Assembly: GCA_036555615.1 (NCBI GenBank)
Contig: DATBKZ010000028.1
Location: 36,928-100,927 of the forward strand
Origin: SG8-41 sp036555615
Lineage (GTDB): Bacteria; Pseudomonadota; Gammaproteobacteria; Burkholderiales; SG8-41
Length of the DNA stretch: 64,000 nt
Reading direction: 5' to 3'
The translations under genes and the position numbers were made by a program. The notes under the pieces were generated by a model. That model was not told the DNA's origin and did no database searches. It saw only the letters and a program-made list of their open reading frames with translations. Below are positions 48,817 through 57,076 of the stretch, one piece after another (positions within the stretch are counted from its first letter, which is position 1; each line of letters starts with the position of its first letter).

Positions 48817-49794
48817 TCAGCGCGGCTTGAGGCCGGTCTGGCCGATGAGCTTGCCCCACTTCTCGTAATCCGCGCGCATGAACTCGTGACACTCTGCTGG
48901 CGTTCCGCCGATCGGCTCTGCCGCGTCCGCTGCGAAGCGCTTCCTGACGTCGGCCTGCGCGAGGACCTTTTGCAGCTCGGCATTGAGCCGGCTCACGGTG
49001 CCCGCCGCCGTGCCGGCCGGCGCGAGCACCGCCCACCACTGGCTCGATTCGAACCCGGGCAGTGTTTCGGCGACGGTCGGCAGCTCGGGCGCGACCGCCG
49101 CGCGCCTGGCGCTGGAAACCGCCAGCGCACGCAGCCGCCCCGCGCGCACCTGCGGCGCCACGGTCGGGAACGCCGCGAAGAGCGCGGACGTGTGCCCCGC
49201 GACCGTGTCGATGACGGCGGGCGCCCCGCCCTTGTATGGCACGTGCAGCATGTCGACTCCAGCGCGCAGCTTGAGAAGCTCCCCGGTCAGGTGGCTCAGC
49301 GTGCCCACGCCGTTCGAAGCAAAATTGAGCTCGCCGGGATGCCGCTTTGCCAGGCTGATGAGTTCCCTCACCGAACGCGCCGGCAGCGAGGGATGGATCA
49401 CCAGCACGTTGGGCGCAGACGCGGCAAGCGTCACGGCCGCGAAATCGCGCAGCGGATCGTAGGGAGGCTTCCGGACGAGATTGGGGCCGATGACGAGCGC
49501 GCTGGACGAGCTGAAGATGATCGTGTACCCGTCTGCTGGCGCGCGGGCCGCGAGCTCGGTACCCAGCGCGCCCCCGGCACCGGACCGGTTGTCCACCAGG
49601 AACTGCTGCCCGAGCCCGGCGGTGAGCTTCTCGGCGATGGCGCGCGCCAGTATGTCCGACCCACCGCCCGCCGGGAAGGGAACGATGACGCGCACCGCCT
49701 TTGCCGGGTAAACCTGCGCGGCAGCCGGCGCTGCTCCCAGCGCGATGACGCCGGCGATCGCCAAATTCCCGATCCACGTCGCGATTGTTCTCAT
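48817..49794 (-). CDS. Bug-family (TctC-type) periplasmic solute receptor
   Basis: A 325-residue receptor. The signal peptide MRTIATWIGNLAIAGVIALG...AAAQV is followed by YPAKAVRVIVPFPAGGGSDIL. Signatures: LVDNRSGAGGALGTEL, PPYDPLRDFAAVTLAA, PSLPARSVRELISLAKR, HVPYKGGAPAVIDTVAG. The gene lies between an enolase-superfamily enzyme and a sulfotransferase in one direction and is the likely uptake component for the acid degraded by this cluster. No TctA/TctB permease is in the window. ATG 49792-49794 has AGGAGG 6 bases before it. Confidence 0.94.
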   Translation of the reverse strand: MRTIATWIGNLAIAGVIALGAAPAAAQVYPAKAVRVIVPFPAGGGSDILARAIAEKLTAGLGQQFLVDNRSGAGGALGTELAARAPADGYTIIFSSSSALVIGPNLVRKPPYDPLRDFAAVTLAASAPNVLVIHPSLPARSVRELISLAKRHPGELNFASNGVGTLSHLTGELLKLRAGVDMLHVPYKGGAPAVIDTVAGHTSALFAAFPTVAPQVRAGRLRALAVSSARRAAVAPELPTVAETLPGFESSQWWAVLAPAGTAAGTVSRLNAELQKVLAQADVRKRFAADAAEPIGGTPAECHEFMRADYEKWGKLIGQTGLKPR

Positions 49795-49856
49795 GAATCA
49801 CCTCCTGTTGACAGTTGGCGTCGGAGCGGCCCCGCCCACCGGTAACCGCAACCTTA

Positions 49857-51029
49857 TCAACGGCGCCGCGAAAGCTTCCTGACCAGCTTCTCGTCCACCG
49901 TCAGCCCCAGGCCCGGCGCGTTCGGCATGACGAAAAATCCTTTCTCGTCGAGTTCCACCCCTCCGTCTTTCACCGGTTTGTCCTCGATGCGCAGCTGGTA
50001 ATCCATGCCGGGATCACAGCCGACGTTGCGCACGACCGCGTGAAGGTGCCCGGTGGCGGTATCGAGAAGGTGGCTGCCCTGCGTCCAGTCGATGCGCACC
50101 GGCAGTGCCGCGGCCTCCGCGATGCGCATCATCTGCACCGCCTTGTAGAATCCGCCGCATTTCCCAAGCTTGAGGCTCACCATGTCGGCGACGCGGTGCG
50201 AAGCGACATGGATCATGGTAGACAGGTTCTGGATCGCCTCGTCGGCCACGATCTTGTGCGGCACCGCGTTGGTGATCGACGCCAGCCCAGCGATGTCGTG
50301 GTACCAGACCGGCTGCTCGATCGCAAGGTTCTCCGCGCCCGGGAAGCGGCGCTGCAAGAGGCCGATAGTGTCCTTGGCGGTGCCCCACATCTGATTGGGA
50401 TCCGCGATCACGAGGCTCGACGCGGGCACGCTACCGAGTATCGCCTCGAGGCGGTCCGCATCCGCATCCAGCGACTCGAGGTGGCCCGTCATCTTGGGTT
50501 CAAAACACGTATAGCCGCGCTTCATGAGGGCGACCGCGTGCTCCGCCATTCGCTCCGGCTCGGCGCGCGGCATGGTGGCGAGCTTGCCGAATGTCGTCTG
50601 ATGGGCACCGCCCAGGAGGTTGTAGATCGGCTGCCCCGCCGCCTTGCCCATGATGTCGTAGAGCGCGATGTCAATGGCGCTCCGCGCGCCGGCGTTGCCT
50701 TGCAGGAACAGGCTGTCGAGCGCGGCGTGGATCGCCCCGATGTGAAAGGGACTTTTCCCGGTGATGAGGCGACCGAACAACCCGACCGTGGCGACAATCC
50801 CGGCCTGCGTCTCGCTGGTGACGGGATGCGCGCACGCCTCGCCCCAGCCGACGATGCCCTCGTCGGTGGTGATCTTGACGAAGACGTTCTCCTTGTACTC
50901 GATGTTGGCGAACCACGTTTCGCGCGCGTGGACCATCGTGCCCTTCTTCTTGTTCGACCCGAACAGCGCGTGGTACTCGTTGCTGGGGCGGAACCAGACC
51001 GGTATGGCCTCGACCCGGGTGATCTTCAT
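49857..51029 (-). CDS. Mandelate racemase/enolase-superfamily dehydratase-like protein
   Basis: A 390-residue enolase-superfamily member, N-terminal capping domain plus barrel. Metal ligands fit LVIADPNQMWG, AIEQPVWYHD and KIVADEAIQN; LKLGKCGGFYKAVQMMRIAEAAALPVRIDWTQGSHLL supplies the C-terminal part. The motif at the second strand is FEPKMTG and not KxK, so its chemistry should differ from the MLE-type enzyme at 44731, and a sugar-acid or hydroxyacid dehydratase is possible. It follows the carboxyltransferase gene by 15 bases and precedes the Bug receptor by 62, so all three may be expressed together. Confidence 0.87.
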   Translation of the reverse strand: MKITRVEAIPVWFRPSNEYHALFGSNKKKGTMVHARETWFANIEYKENVFVKITTDEGIVGWGEACAHPVTSETQAGIVATVGLFGRLITGKSPFHIGAIHAALDSLFLQGNAGARSAIDIALYDIMGKAAGQPIYNLLGGAHQTTFGKLATMPRAEPERMAEHAVALMKRGYTCFEPKMTGHLESLDADADRLEAILGSVPASSLVIADPNQMWGTAKDTIGLLQRRFPGAENLAIEQPVWYHDIAGLASITNAVPHKIVADEAIQNLSTMIHVASHRVADMVSLKLGKCGGFYKAVQMMRIAEAAALPVRIDWTQGSHLLDTATGHLHAVVRNVGCDPGMDYQLRIEDKPVKDGGVELDEKGFFVMPNAPGLGLTVDEKLVRKLSRRR

Positions 51030-51044
51030 GTCTTTCCCCTTCCT

Positions 51045-52574
51045 TCAGAAACTCGTCGGCCAGTTCGCGAGGTGGTGCTGACCGACACCGCCGGTCAGGC
51101 GCGGCACGTGGATGTCCAGCATTTCCTTCAGGTAATCCCGGGTCTCCCGGGGGTCCAACACGTCCTTCACCCCGTAGACGGCGGCGAGATCGTAGGCGCC
51201 GCCGTTGCGCGCCATGTCCTTGAGCAGCTCCTGGAAGCGAGCCGGATCATTGGCCTCCGTCATGCCATGGACCACGGCCACCGCAGTCCGGGGGTTCATG
51301 AAGCTCACCTCGGCCGTCCACCACGCGGCGATCTCGTCGGCGATGCCGGCGCCGCCCATGTTGATGAAGCCTCGCCCGTAGCTCTTACGCAGTATGATGC
51401 TGATCCGCGGCACCGTGACCTGGAGCACCGCGTTCATCCAGTTGATCACCTTCCCGATGGTGCCGCGCTTCTCCGCATCGGGTCCGACCAGAAACCCGGG
51501 CTGATCGTGCAGGAAGACGAGCGGCACGTTGTAGGAATCGCACAGCACGATGAAATCGGTCGCCTTGCTGCAGGCATCGGCGTCCATGGCTCCACCCTTG
51601 TGGAGCGGGTTGTTTGCCACGATGCCGATCGTCCTGCCATCAAGACGCGCCAGCCCCGTGGTCATGCTGCGCCCGAAGCGCTCCTTCAGCTCGAAAAAAC
51701 TGTCGCGGTCGACGAAGGCGCGAACGACCTTGCGCACGTCGAAGACCTGCGACGACGACTCCGGAATGAGCTCCAGCATGTCCGTCACAGCCTCGTCCGA
51801 TCCTTCGGGCACCGGCGCGACGGGCGGCGGCAAGCGGCTGTTGGTGGGCAGGTACGAGAGAAGCCGCCGGATGGTTGAGATTGCCTCCTCGTCGGTATCG
51901 ACCACCACATCCGCGAAACCCGAGTGCTCCGCCAGCACCTGCCATCCCCCTACCTCCTCGGGCGTGACCGCACGGCCGAGCGACATCGAGACCACGCGCG
52001 GGCTTGCGACTGCCATGACCGACCCCTTACGCATCACGCAGAAGTCCGAACAGCAGGCATGCCAGGCGGAGGAGCCGAAAGCGTTGCCCAGCACCGCGGC
52101 GACCCACGGCGCCTCGCGCATCCTGAAAAACCGCGGACCCTCGAAATTCATGCCCATGCCTTCACCCATGATGTCGGGCATGCGCACCCCGGTGGATTCA
52201 CCGAGGAACACCACGGGAAATCCGCGCCGGCTCCCGGTATCCTTGATGTGCGCCATCTTGCGGTTGTTGGTGTAGCTGGAGGAGGAGCCCTTCACTGTGA
52301 AGTCGTAGCCGACGACTCCCACCCGCCGGCCGTCCACCTTGCCGAAGCCCGTCACCTTGCCGTCGCAGGGCGTCGAGTCGCGCATTTCCGGGATGAAGGA
52401 GACGCCGAACAGCCCCGATTCGCGGAACGTCCCCGGATCGAGCAGCCGCTCGATGCGCTCGCGCACGTTGAGCACTCCGTCCTGGCGCCGCCGCGCGAGC
52501 TTCTCGGGTCCGCCCATGGCCCGGGCGCTCGCCGCTCGCGCCGCGTATTCGCTGATTTGTTGCCGGAATTTCAT
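51045..52574 (-). CDS. Acyl-CoA carboxylase carboxyltransferase-family protein
   Basis: A 509-residue protein of the carboxyl_trans family (PccB/MmdA/glutaconyl-CoA decarboxylase alpha-like). Two crotonase-like halves are visible: residues about 20-260 (GGPEKLARRRQDGVLNVRERIERLLDPGTF; GRRVGVVGYDFTVKGSSSSYTNNRKM; VMAVASPRVVSMSLG) and about 280-500 (LDGRTIGIVANNPLHKGGAMDADACSKATDFIVLCD; VFLHDQPGFLVG; MGGAGIADEIAAWWTAEVSFMNPRTAVAVVHG). Such subunits need a biotin carrier and a carboxylase or membrane decarboxylase subunit, neither of which is adjacent, so partners are encoded elsewhere or the protein works differently. Propionyl-CoA carboxylation would fit a pathway yielding propionate. Confidence 0.9.
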   Translation of the reverse strand: MKFRQQISEYAARAASARAMGGPEKLARRRQDGVLNVRERIERLLDPGTFRESGLFGVSFIPEMRDSTPCDGKVTGFGKVDGRRVGVVGYDFTVKGSSSSYTNNRKMAHIKDTGSRRGFPVVFLGESTGVRMPDIMGEGMGMNFEGPRFFRMREAPWVAAVLGNAFGSSAWHACCSDFCVMRKGSVMAVASPRVVSMSLGRAVTPEEVGGWQVLAEHSGFADVVVDTDEEAISTIRRLLSYLPTNSRLPPPVAPVPEGSDEAVTDMLELIPESSSQVFDVRKVVRAFVDRDSFFELKERFGRSMTTGLARLDGRTIGIVANNPLHKGGAMDADACSKATDFIVLCDSYNVPLVFLHDQPGFLVGPDAEKRGTIGKVINWMNAVLQVTVPRISIILRKSYGRGFINMGGAGIADEIAAWWTAEVSFMNPRTAVAVVHGMTEANDPARFQELLKDMARNGGAYDLAAVYGVKDVLDPRETRDYLKEMLDIHVPRLTGGVGQHHLANWPTSF

Positions 52575-52761
52575 GGTGGATCTTCGTGGTAACGTGGTCG
52601 CGCGGCCAGCGCCCGGCGCGAGCCGCTACTCCGCGTCTAGCCGCCAACGCAAAATTGACCACAACGCCCCCCTGAAATCTGCCACCTGGGTGACAATTGA
52701 GCGCGGCGCACCGGTGGTTGGCTGGCGAACCGGCCGCGGGCGACAGTTCACGGGAGGATCC

Positions 52762-53418
52762 ATGGCCACGACCGACTTCCTGGGCAGGCTGGACGGCAGC
52801 GTTCGCAGCGCGCTGCTCGGCCAGGCCCGGCGCCGGAAGCTGCGCAAGGGCGATTTCGTCTATCGGGTGGGGGACCCCGGCGATGCCGTATACGTTCTTC
52901 TGGCGGGGCGTATCAAGACCTACAAGATCGCCCTCCGCGGTCGCGAAGTGATCCTGTGGTTCGGGTTTCCCGGCGAGGTGTTCGGGCTCGTGGAGTCGCC
53001 CCATGACCGGGCGCGCATGGTAAGCGTCGAAGCCTGTGAAGCGTGCGAGGTCGCGGAGATCCCCGTTGCCCGGTTTCGCGAGTTTCTCGCCGCCCATCCC
53101 GTCGTGTCGCAACTGCTGACCCAGATCATTGCGTCGCGGCTCGGCATGCTCGCCAACCGCCTCGTCTATCTGCTGGCTGACAACGCCGAGGCCCGCATCG
53201 CGAAATTGCTGGTCGATCTCGCGGCGCGCAGCCCTGGTCCGGCGCAAGGTCTCGGTCTCACGCACCAGGAGATCGCCAACATCGCCGGCGTCCAACGCCA
53301 GACCGCGACACGGATACTCGGGCGGCTCAATGAGCACGGCGCGCTGGCCGTGCGCTACGGCCGGATCGCTATCCGCGACCGCGAGCTGCTCGCCCGTTTC
53401 GCGGCGCGCCACGCCTGA
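52762..53418 (+). CDS. Crp/Fnr-family transcriptional regulator
   Basis: A 218-residue regulator. Residues about 20-110 form the cyclic-nucleotide-type beta barrel (LRKGDFVYRVGDPGDAVYVLLAGRIKTYKIA ... FPGEVFGLVES) and residues 150-215 the winged helix (GLTHQEIANIAGVQRQTATRILGRLNEHGAL). It lacks the N-terminal cysteine cluster of FNR but has CEAC in the barrel (VEACEACEVAEIP). The recognition helix reads QRQTATR, which differs from RETVGR of CRP and ESVSR of FNR, so its target site is not predicted by either consensus. ATG 52762 follows GGGAGG. It is divergent from the carboxyltransferase operon across 187 bases and may regulate it. Confidence 0.92.
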   Translation: MATTDFLGRLDGSVRSALLGQARRRKLRKGDFVYRVGDPGDAVYVLLAGRIKTYKIALRGREVILWFGFPGEVFGLVESPHDRARMVSVEACEACEVAEIPVARFREFLAAHPVVSQLLTQIIASRLGMLANRLVYLLADNAEARIAKLLVDLAARSPGPAQGLGLTHQEIANIAGVQRQTATRILGRLNEHGALAVRYGRIAIRDRELLARFAARHA

Positions 53419-53470
53419 CGCGCCGCGGGCGCGGTCGCGGTTTCCCATCGTGGCGGAGGCGGCGGGAATT

Positions 53471-53479
53471 TGCTATAAA
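53471..53479 (+). promoter_or_regulatory. Extended -10 promoter for the second MmgE/PrpD gene
   Basis: TGCTATAAA is an extended -10 (TATAAA at 53474-53479); no -35 is needed or seen. The transcription start expected near 53486 gives a 21-base leader to ATG 53507. Confidence 0.5.
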
Positions 53480-53506
53480 CGCGTCTCCGCTTCCCCTGCA
53501 AGCATC

Positions 53507-54931
53507 ATGAATCGCCAACCGGATTCGCTAACCGCCTACGTCGCCCGATTCATCACCGAAACGCAAGCATCCCGCATCCCCGCGGATGTGATGCACCTCG
53601 GCATGCGCTCGATCCTCGACGGCATCGGACTCGCGCTCGCCGGCAATGCCGCCGAATCGGGCAGCATCGTGCGCCAGTACCTGAAGACGCTCGGCTGCCC
53701 GACCGGCAAGGGCTGCACGGTGATCGGAACTTCGCTCAAGGTGCCGGCCCGCTTTGCGGCGTTCGCCAACGGCATCGCGATTCACGCCGACGACTACGAC
53801 GACACCCAGCTGGCGGTCGCCAAGGACCGCGTCTACGGGCTGCTCACCCACCCCACCGCGCCGGCGCTGCCGCCGGCGCTGGCGCTCGGCGAGCTCGGCA
53901 ACCGTTCCGGTCGCGACGTGCTGACCGCCTACCAGGTCGCAGTGGAGGTCGAGACCAAGATCGCCGAGGCGATCAATCCGCGCCATTACGACGAGGGCTT
54001 CCACTCGACGGCGACGATCGGCGCGATCGGCGCCGCCGCCGGCGCGGCAAAGTTGCTGAAGCTCGACGTCGAGGAGACGCAGCGCGCGCTCGGCATCGGC
54101 GCGAGCCAGGCGGCGGGACTGCGCGAGAGCTTCGGCACCATGACCAAGCCGTTTCATCCCGGGCGCTCCGCGGAGAGCGGCGTCGTCGCGGCGGAGTTCG
54201 CGAAGCTCGGCTGGACCTCGACGCCGATCGTTCTCGAAGCAGGGCGCGGCTTCTTCCAGGCTGCGGGCGGCGGCTACGACCCGGCCGCAATTGAAGGCAA
54301 GCTTGGCAACCCCTGGACCTTCGCCTCACCCGGCGTCTCGATCAAGCCGCACCCCTCGGGATCGCTTACCCACCCTGGCATGGGGCTCATGCTGGAGCTG
54401 ATCCGCAAGCACGACATCCGGCCGCAGCAGGTCGTGCGGGTCAAGGTCGGCACCAACCGCCACATGCCGAACGCGCTGATCCATCACCGCCCGAAGAACG
54501 AGCTGCAGGCCAAGTTCAGCATGGAGTTCTGCATGGCCATCCTGCTGCTGGAGCGCAAGGCGGGTCTCGCCGAGTTCACCGACCAGGTCGTGAACCGCCG
54601 TGACGTGCAGGCGATGATCGAGCGGATCGAATTTGGCGTGCATCCCGAGGCCGAGGCGGCCGGTTACGAGAAGATGACCACCCTCATCGAGATCGAATTG
54701 ACGGATGGCCGGCGCATCAGCGGCCGCGCCGACTTCGGCAAGGGCAGCCCCGCGAATCCGATGAGCGACGACGAGCTGGCGGCCAAGTTCCGCGAGTGCG
54801 CGGCATGGGGTAAGCTCCCGCGTGCGAGCGCCGACAAGGTGATCGAAATGGTGTTCGGCCTCGATGAACTGAAGAGCATTCGCAGCCTCACGCGGCTCCT
54901 CGCCACCGGCCCCGCGCGCAAGCGCCGCTAA
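53507..54931 (+). CDS. MmgE/PrpD family dehydratase
   Basis: A 474-residue member of the 2-methylcitrate dehydratase/aconitate decarboxylase family. Signatures: MRSILDGIGLALAGNAAESG, FANGIAIHADDYDDTQLA, HPTAPALPPALALGE, FHSTATIGAIGAAAGAAKLLKLD, AAGLRESFGTMTKPFHPGRSAESGVVAAEFA. It is clearly diverged from the family member at 42352, so the two probably have different substrates. ATG 53507 has no strong ribosome site. It is followed by a palindromic element and the PdxA-like gene and then two Bug receptors in the same direction, together forming a second acid-use module. Confidence 0.9.
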   Translation: MNRQPDSLTAYVARFITETQASRIPADVMHLGMRSILDGIGLALAGNAAESGSIVRQYLKTLGCPTGKGCTVIGTSLKVPARFAAFANGIAIHADDYDDTQLAVAKDRVYGLLTHPTAPALPPALALGELGNRSGRDVLTAYQVAVEVETKIAEAINPRHYDEGFHSTATIGAIGAAAGAAKLLKLDVEETQRALGIGASQAAGLRESFGTMTKPFHPGRSAESGVVAAEFAKLGWTSTPIVLEAGRGFFQAAGGGYDPAAIEGKLGNPWTFASPGVSIKPHPSGSLTHPGMGLMLELIRKHDIRPQQVVRVKVGTNRHMPNALIHHRPKNELQAKFSMEFCMAILLLERKAGLAEFTDQVVNRRDVQAMIERIEFGVHPEAEAAGYEKMTTLIEIELTDGRRISGRADFGKGSPANPMSDDELAAKFRECAAWGKLPRASADKVIEMVFGLDELKSIRSLTRLLATGPARKRR

Positions 54932-54932
54932 G

Positions 54933-55005
54933 AAATGGGGTCAGGTTCGATTTTCCGGACTGGTATTTGGCTAACTGACACAGAAATTCGAACCTGACCC
55001 CATTT
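54933..55005. repeat. Palindromic element, GTCAGG family (copy with GGTTCGA arms)
   Basis: Perfect 18-base arms: AAATGGGGTCAGGTTCGA (54933-54950) and its reverse complement (54988-55005), with a 37-base centre beginning TTTTCCGGAC. The same centre motif TTTTCCGGAC occurs in the element at 61867-61922. It ends 3 bases before the PdxA-like ATG. Confidence 0.8.
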
Positions 55006-55008
55006 TTC

Positions 55009-56031
55009 ATGGCAAAGCCCGTAATCGGCCTGATGCTCGGCGATGCCACCGGCGTCGGGCCGGAAATCTGCGCGAAGCTGCTGGCTTCGGGCGTGACGAG
55101 CAGCCTGGCGAACACCGTCGTCATCGGCGACCGGCGCGTGCTCGAGCTCGGCATGCAGGACGCCGGCGTCGGGCTCGGCTATCACGTCTTCCCGGGCATC
55201 GACTCGGTACGCTGGCCGTCGGAGCGAGTGCCGGTGCTCGACCTCGGAAACATTGATCCGGCACGCATCCGGCGCGGAGAGGCTTCCGCCGAGTCGGGAC
55301 GGCTGACCGGCGAGACGCTCAAGGTCATGATCGACCTGGCGGCCGCGGGCAAGCTCGACGGCATCTGCTTCGCGCCGCTCAACAAGGGCGCCCTGCACGC
55401 CGGTGGCTGGCATTACCACGACGAGCACCAGATGTTCGCTGCGCTCACCGGCCACAAGGGCTTCTTCGGAGAGATGAACGTGATCCAGGAGTTCAGCACT
55501 TTCCGCGTGACCTCGCACGTCGCCCTGCGCGAGGCGGTCAACCTGGTGACGCCCGAGCGCATCGAGAGCGCGATACGGCTCGCGGACGATACCCTGCGCG
55601 CTACCGGACACGCCCGCCCCCGCATCGGCGTCGCTGCGCTCAACCCCCACTGCGGCGAGAACGGGCTTTTCGGCGACGAGGAAATCCGCATCATCCGCCC
55701 GACCGTGGACCGGATGCGCGCGGCGGGCGTGAATTGCGCCGGTCCGATCTCCTCCGACGCGATCTTCATCAAGGCGAAGCGCGGAGAATTCGACGGCGTG
55801 GTGATGATGTATCACGACCAGGGCCAGATCGCGACCAAGCTGCTGGGCTTTAACAAGGGCGTCACCGTCACCGCCGGGCTGAAGACCGTGTTCACCACGC
55901 CCGCGCACGGCACCGCCTACGACATCGTCGGCAAGGGCCGGGCCGACCCGGGTGCGCTCGAGTACGCATTCAAGCTCGCCGCGACACTGGCTGCCGGCGC
56001 GGGCTCGAGGAGAGGGGCGCGCACCCTCTGA
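55009..56031 (+). CDS. PdxA-family 4-hydroxythreonine-4-phosphate dehydrogenase-like protein
   Basis: A 340-residue metal-dependent NAD(P) oxidoreductase. The three metal-binding histidines are H137 (WHYHDEHQ), H214 (LNPHCGENG) and H269 (MYHDQGQI), and it opens IGLMLGDATGVGPEICAKLL. Family members make the vitamin B6 precursor (PdxA) or act in catabolism (4-phospho-threonate/erythronate dehydrogenases, terephthalate dihydrodiol dehydrogenase TphB). The setting with MmgE/PrpD and Bug receptors, and no pdx or ksgA neighbour, favours catabolism. The ATG follows a large palindrome directly (TTTTTC before ATG), with no ribosome site visible. Confidence 0.9.
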   Translation: MAKPVIGLMLGDATGVGPEICAKLLASGVTSSLANTVVIGDRRVLELGMQDAGVGLGYHVFPGIDSVRWPSERVPVLDLGNIDPARIRRGEASAESGRLTGETLKVMIDLAAAGKLDGICFAPLNKGALHAGGWHYHDEHQMFAALTGHKGFFGEMNVIQEFSTFRVTSHVALREAVNLVTPERIESAIRLADDTLRATGHARPRIGVAALNPHCGENGLFGDEEIRIIRPTVDRMRAAGVNCAGPISSDAIFIKAKRGEFDGVVMMYHDQGQIATKLLGFNKGVTVTAGLKTVFTTPAHGTAYDIVGKGRADPGALEYAFKLAATLAAGAGSRRGARTL

Positions 56032-56093
56032 GTACGAGCCCGCCTTTGCCGGGCATCTGCAATCGAAGCACATCTCGTTAAGAAAGGCACGAT

Positions 56094-57050
56094 ATGAATC
56101 TCACGCGATCATTGCTTGTTGCGACAGCCTGCATCGCAGCCGCCTCGGCCGGCGCTGCGGAGTTTCCCAGCCGGCCGATACGCCTCGTGATCGGGTTCGC
56201 ACCCGGCGGCGGCACGGACACCACAGCGCGGGCCCTGAGCACGAAATTGACGGCGTCCCTGGGCCAGCAAGTGATCGTGGACAACCGTCCCGGCCACTCG
56301 GGGACCATCGCCGCGGACATCGTGTCGAAGGCGACCCCGGACGGGCATACGGTGCTGCTCGGGACGATCGCGCTGGTGATCAACCCCATCCTGACGAAAT
56401 CGATGCCCTTCGACACGTTCAAGGACCTGCTGCCCGTGACGCAGGCGGTGGATTCGACCAACATCCTGATCGTTCACCCGTCCGTGCCAGCCAAGTCGGT
56501 GAAGGAGCTGATCGCACTCGCGAAAGCGAAGCCGTTGAACGGCGGCTCCTCCGGCATAGGCGGCACTGGGCACCTTGCCGTGGAGCTCTTCAATCTCCAG
56601 GCGGGCGTCAAGATCACGCATGTCCCCTACAAGGGCGGCGGACCCGCGATGGTCGATCTCCTCGCAGGCAACATCCATCTGATCTTCGCCACCGCGGCGA
56701 GCTCGATCGCGCACATCAAGGCGGGGCGGGCCCGGCCGCTCGCTGTCACGACGGCGAAACGCTCGGCGTTGGTGCCGGAACTGCCGACGGTTGCGGAAGC
56801 CGGCGTGCCGGGCTTCGAGGCGAACAACTGGAACGGGTTCTTCGTGCCGGCGAAAACGCCGCGCCCCGTCGTCGCCAAGCTGAACAAGGAGCTGGGAGCG
56901 GCGCTGCTGTTGCCCGACATCAAGGAATTCCTGTTCAAGCAGGGGCTCGACGCCGCGCCGGGCACGCCGGAGCAGTTCGCGAAGTACATGAAGTCGGAGT
57001 CCGCCAAGTGGACGAAGGTGATCCGGGCGGCCGGCGTCAAGGTCAACTAG
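56094..57050 (+). CDS. Bug-family (TctC-type) periplasmic solute receptor
   Basis: A 318-residue receptor with signal peptide MNLTRSLLVATACIAAASAGAA and mature EFPSRPIRLVIGFAPGGGTDTTA. Signatures: VIVDNRPGHSGTIAAD, MPFDTFKDLLPVTQAV, PSVPAKSVKELIALAK, HVPYKGGGPAMVDLLAG. It follows the PdxA-like gene by 62 bases and is followed by another receptor 22 bases on. The tandem pair is the probable uptake part of this module; the two sequences are diverged enough to bind different ligands. ATG 56094 has AAGAAAGG before it. Confidence 0.94.
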   Translation: MNLTRSLLVATACIAAASAGAAEFPSRPIRLVIGFAPGGGTDTTARALSTKLTASLGQQVIVDNRPGHSGTIAADIVSKATPDGHTVLLGTIALVINPILTKSMPFDTFKDLLPVTQAVDSTNILIVHPSVPAKSVKELIALAKAKPLNGGSSGIGGTGHLAVELFNLQAGVKITHVPYKGGGPAMVDLLAGNIHLIFATAASSIAHIKAGRARPLAVTTAKRSALVPELPTVAEAGVPGFEANNWNGFFVPAKTPRPVVAKLNKELGAALLLPDIKEFLFKQGLDAAPGTPEQFAKYMKSESAKWTKVIRAAGVKVN

Positions 57051-57055
57051 AAACA

Positions 57056-57076
57056 GTGATGGATGATGAGCGATGA
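57056..57076. repeat. Tandem heptanucleotide repeat between two Bug receptor genes
   Basis: Three 7-base units GTGATGG, ATGATGA, GCGATGA run into the ATG of the next receptor (57073-57075), 6 bases after the stop of the previous one. Several in-register ATG codons are created by the repeat. Confidence 0.55.

Noticed and set aside
52762..53418. Assigning the Crp/Fnr-type protein as the FNR that acts on the narK and 23164 boxes
   Set aside because: It lacks the FNR cysteine cluster and the recognition helix differs from FNR, so nothing in the sequence supports that link.
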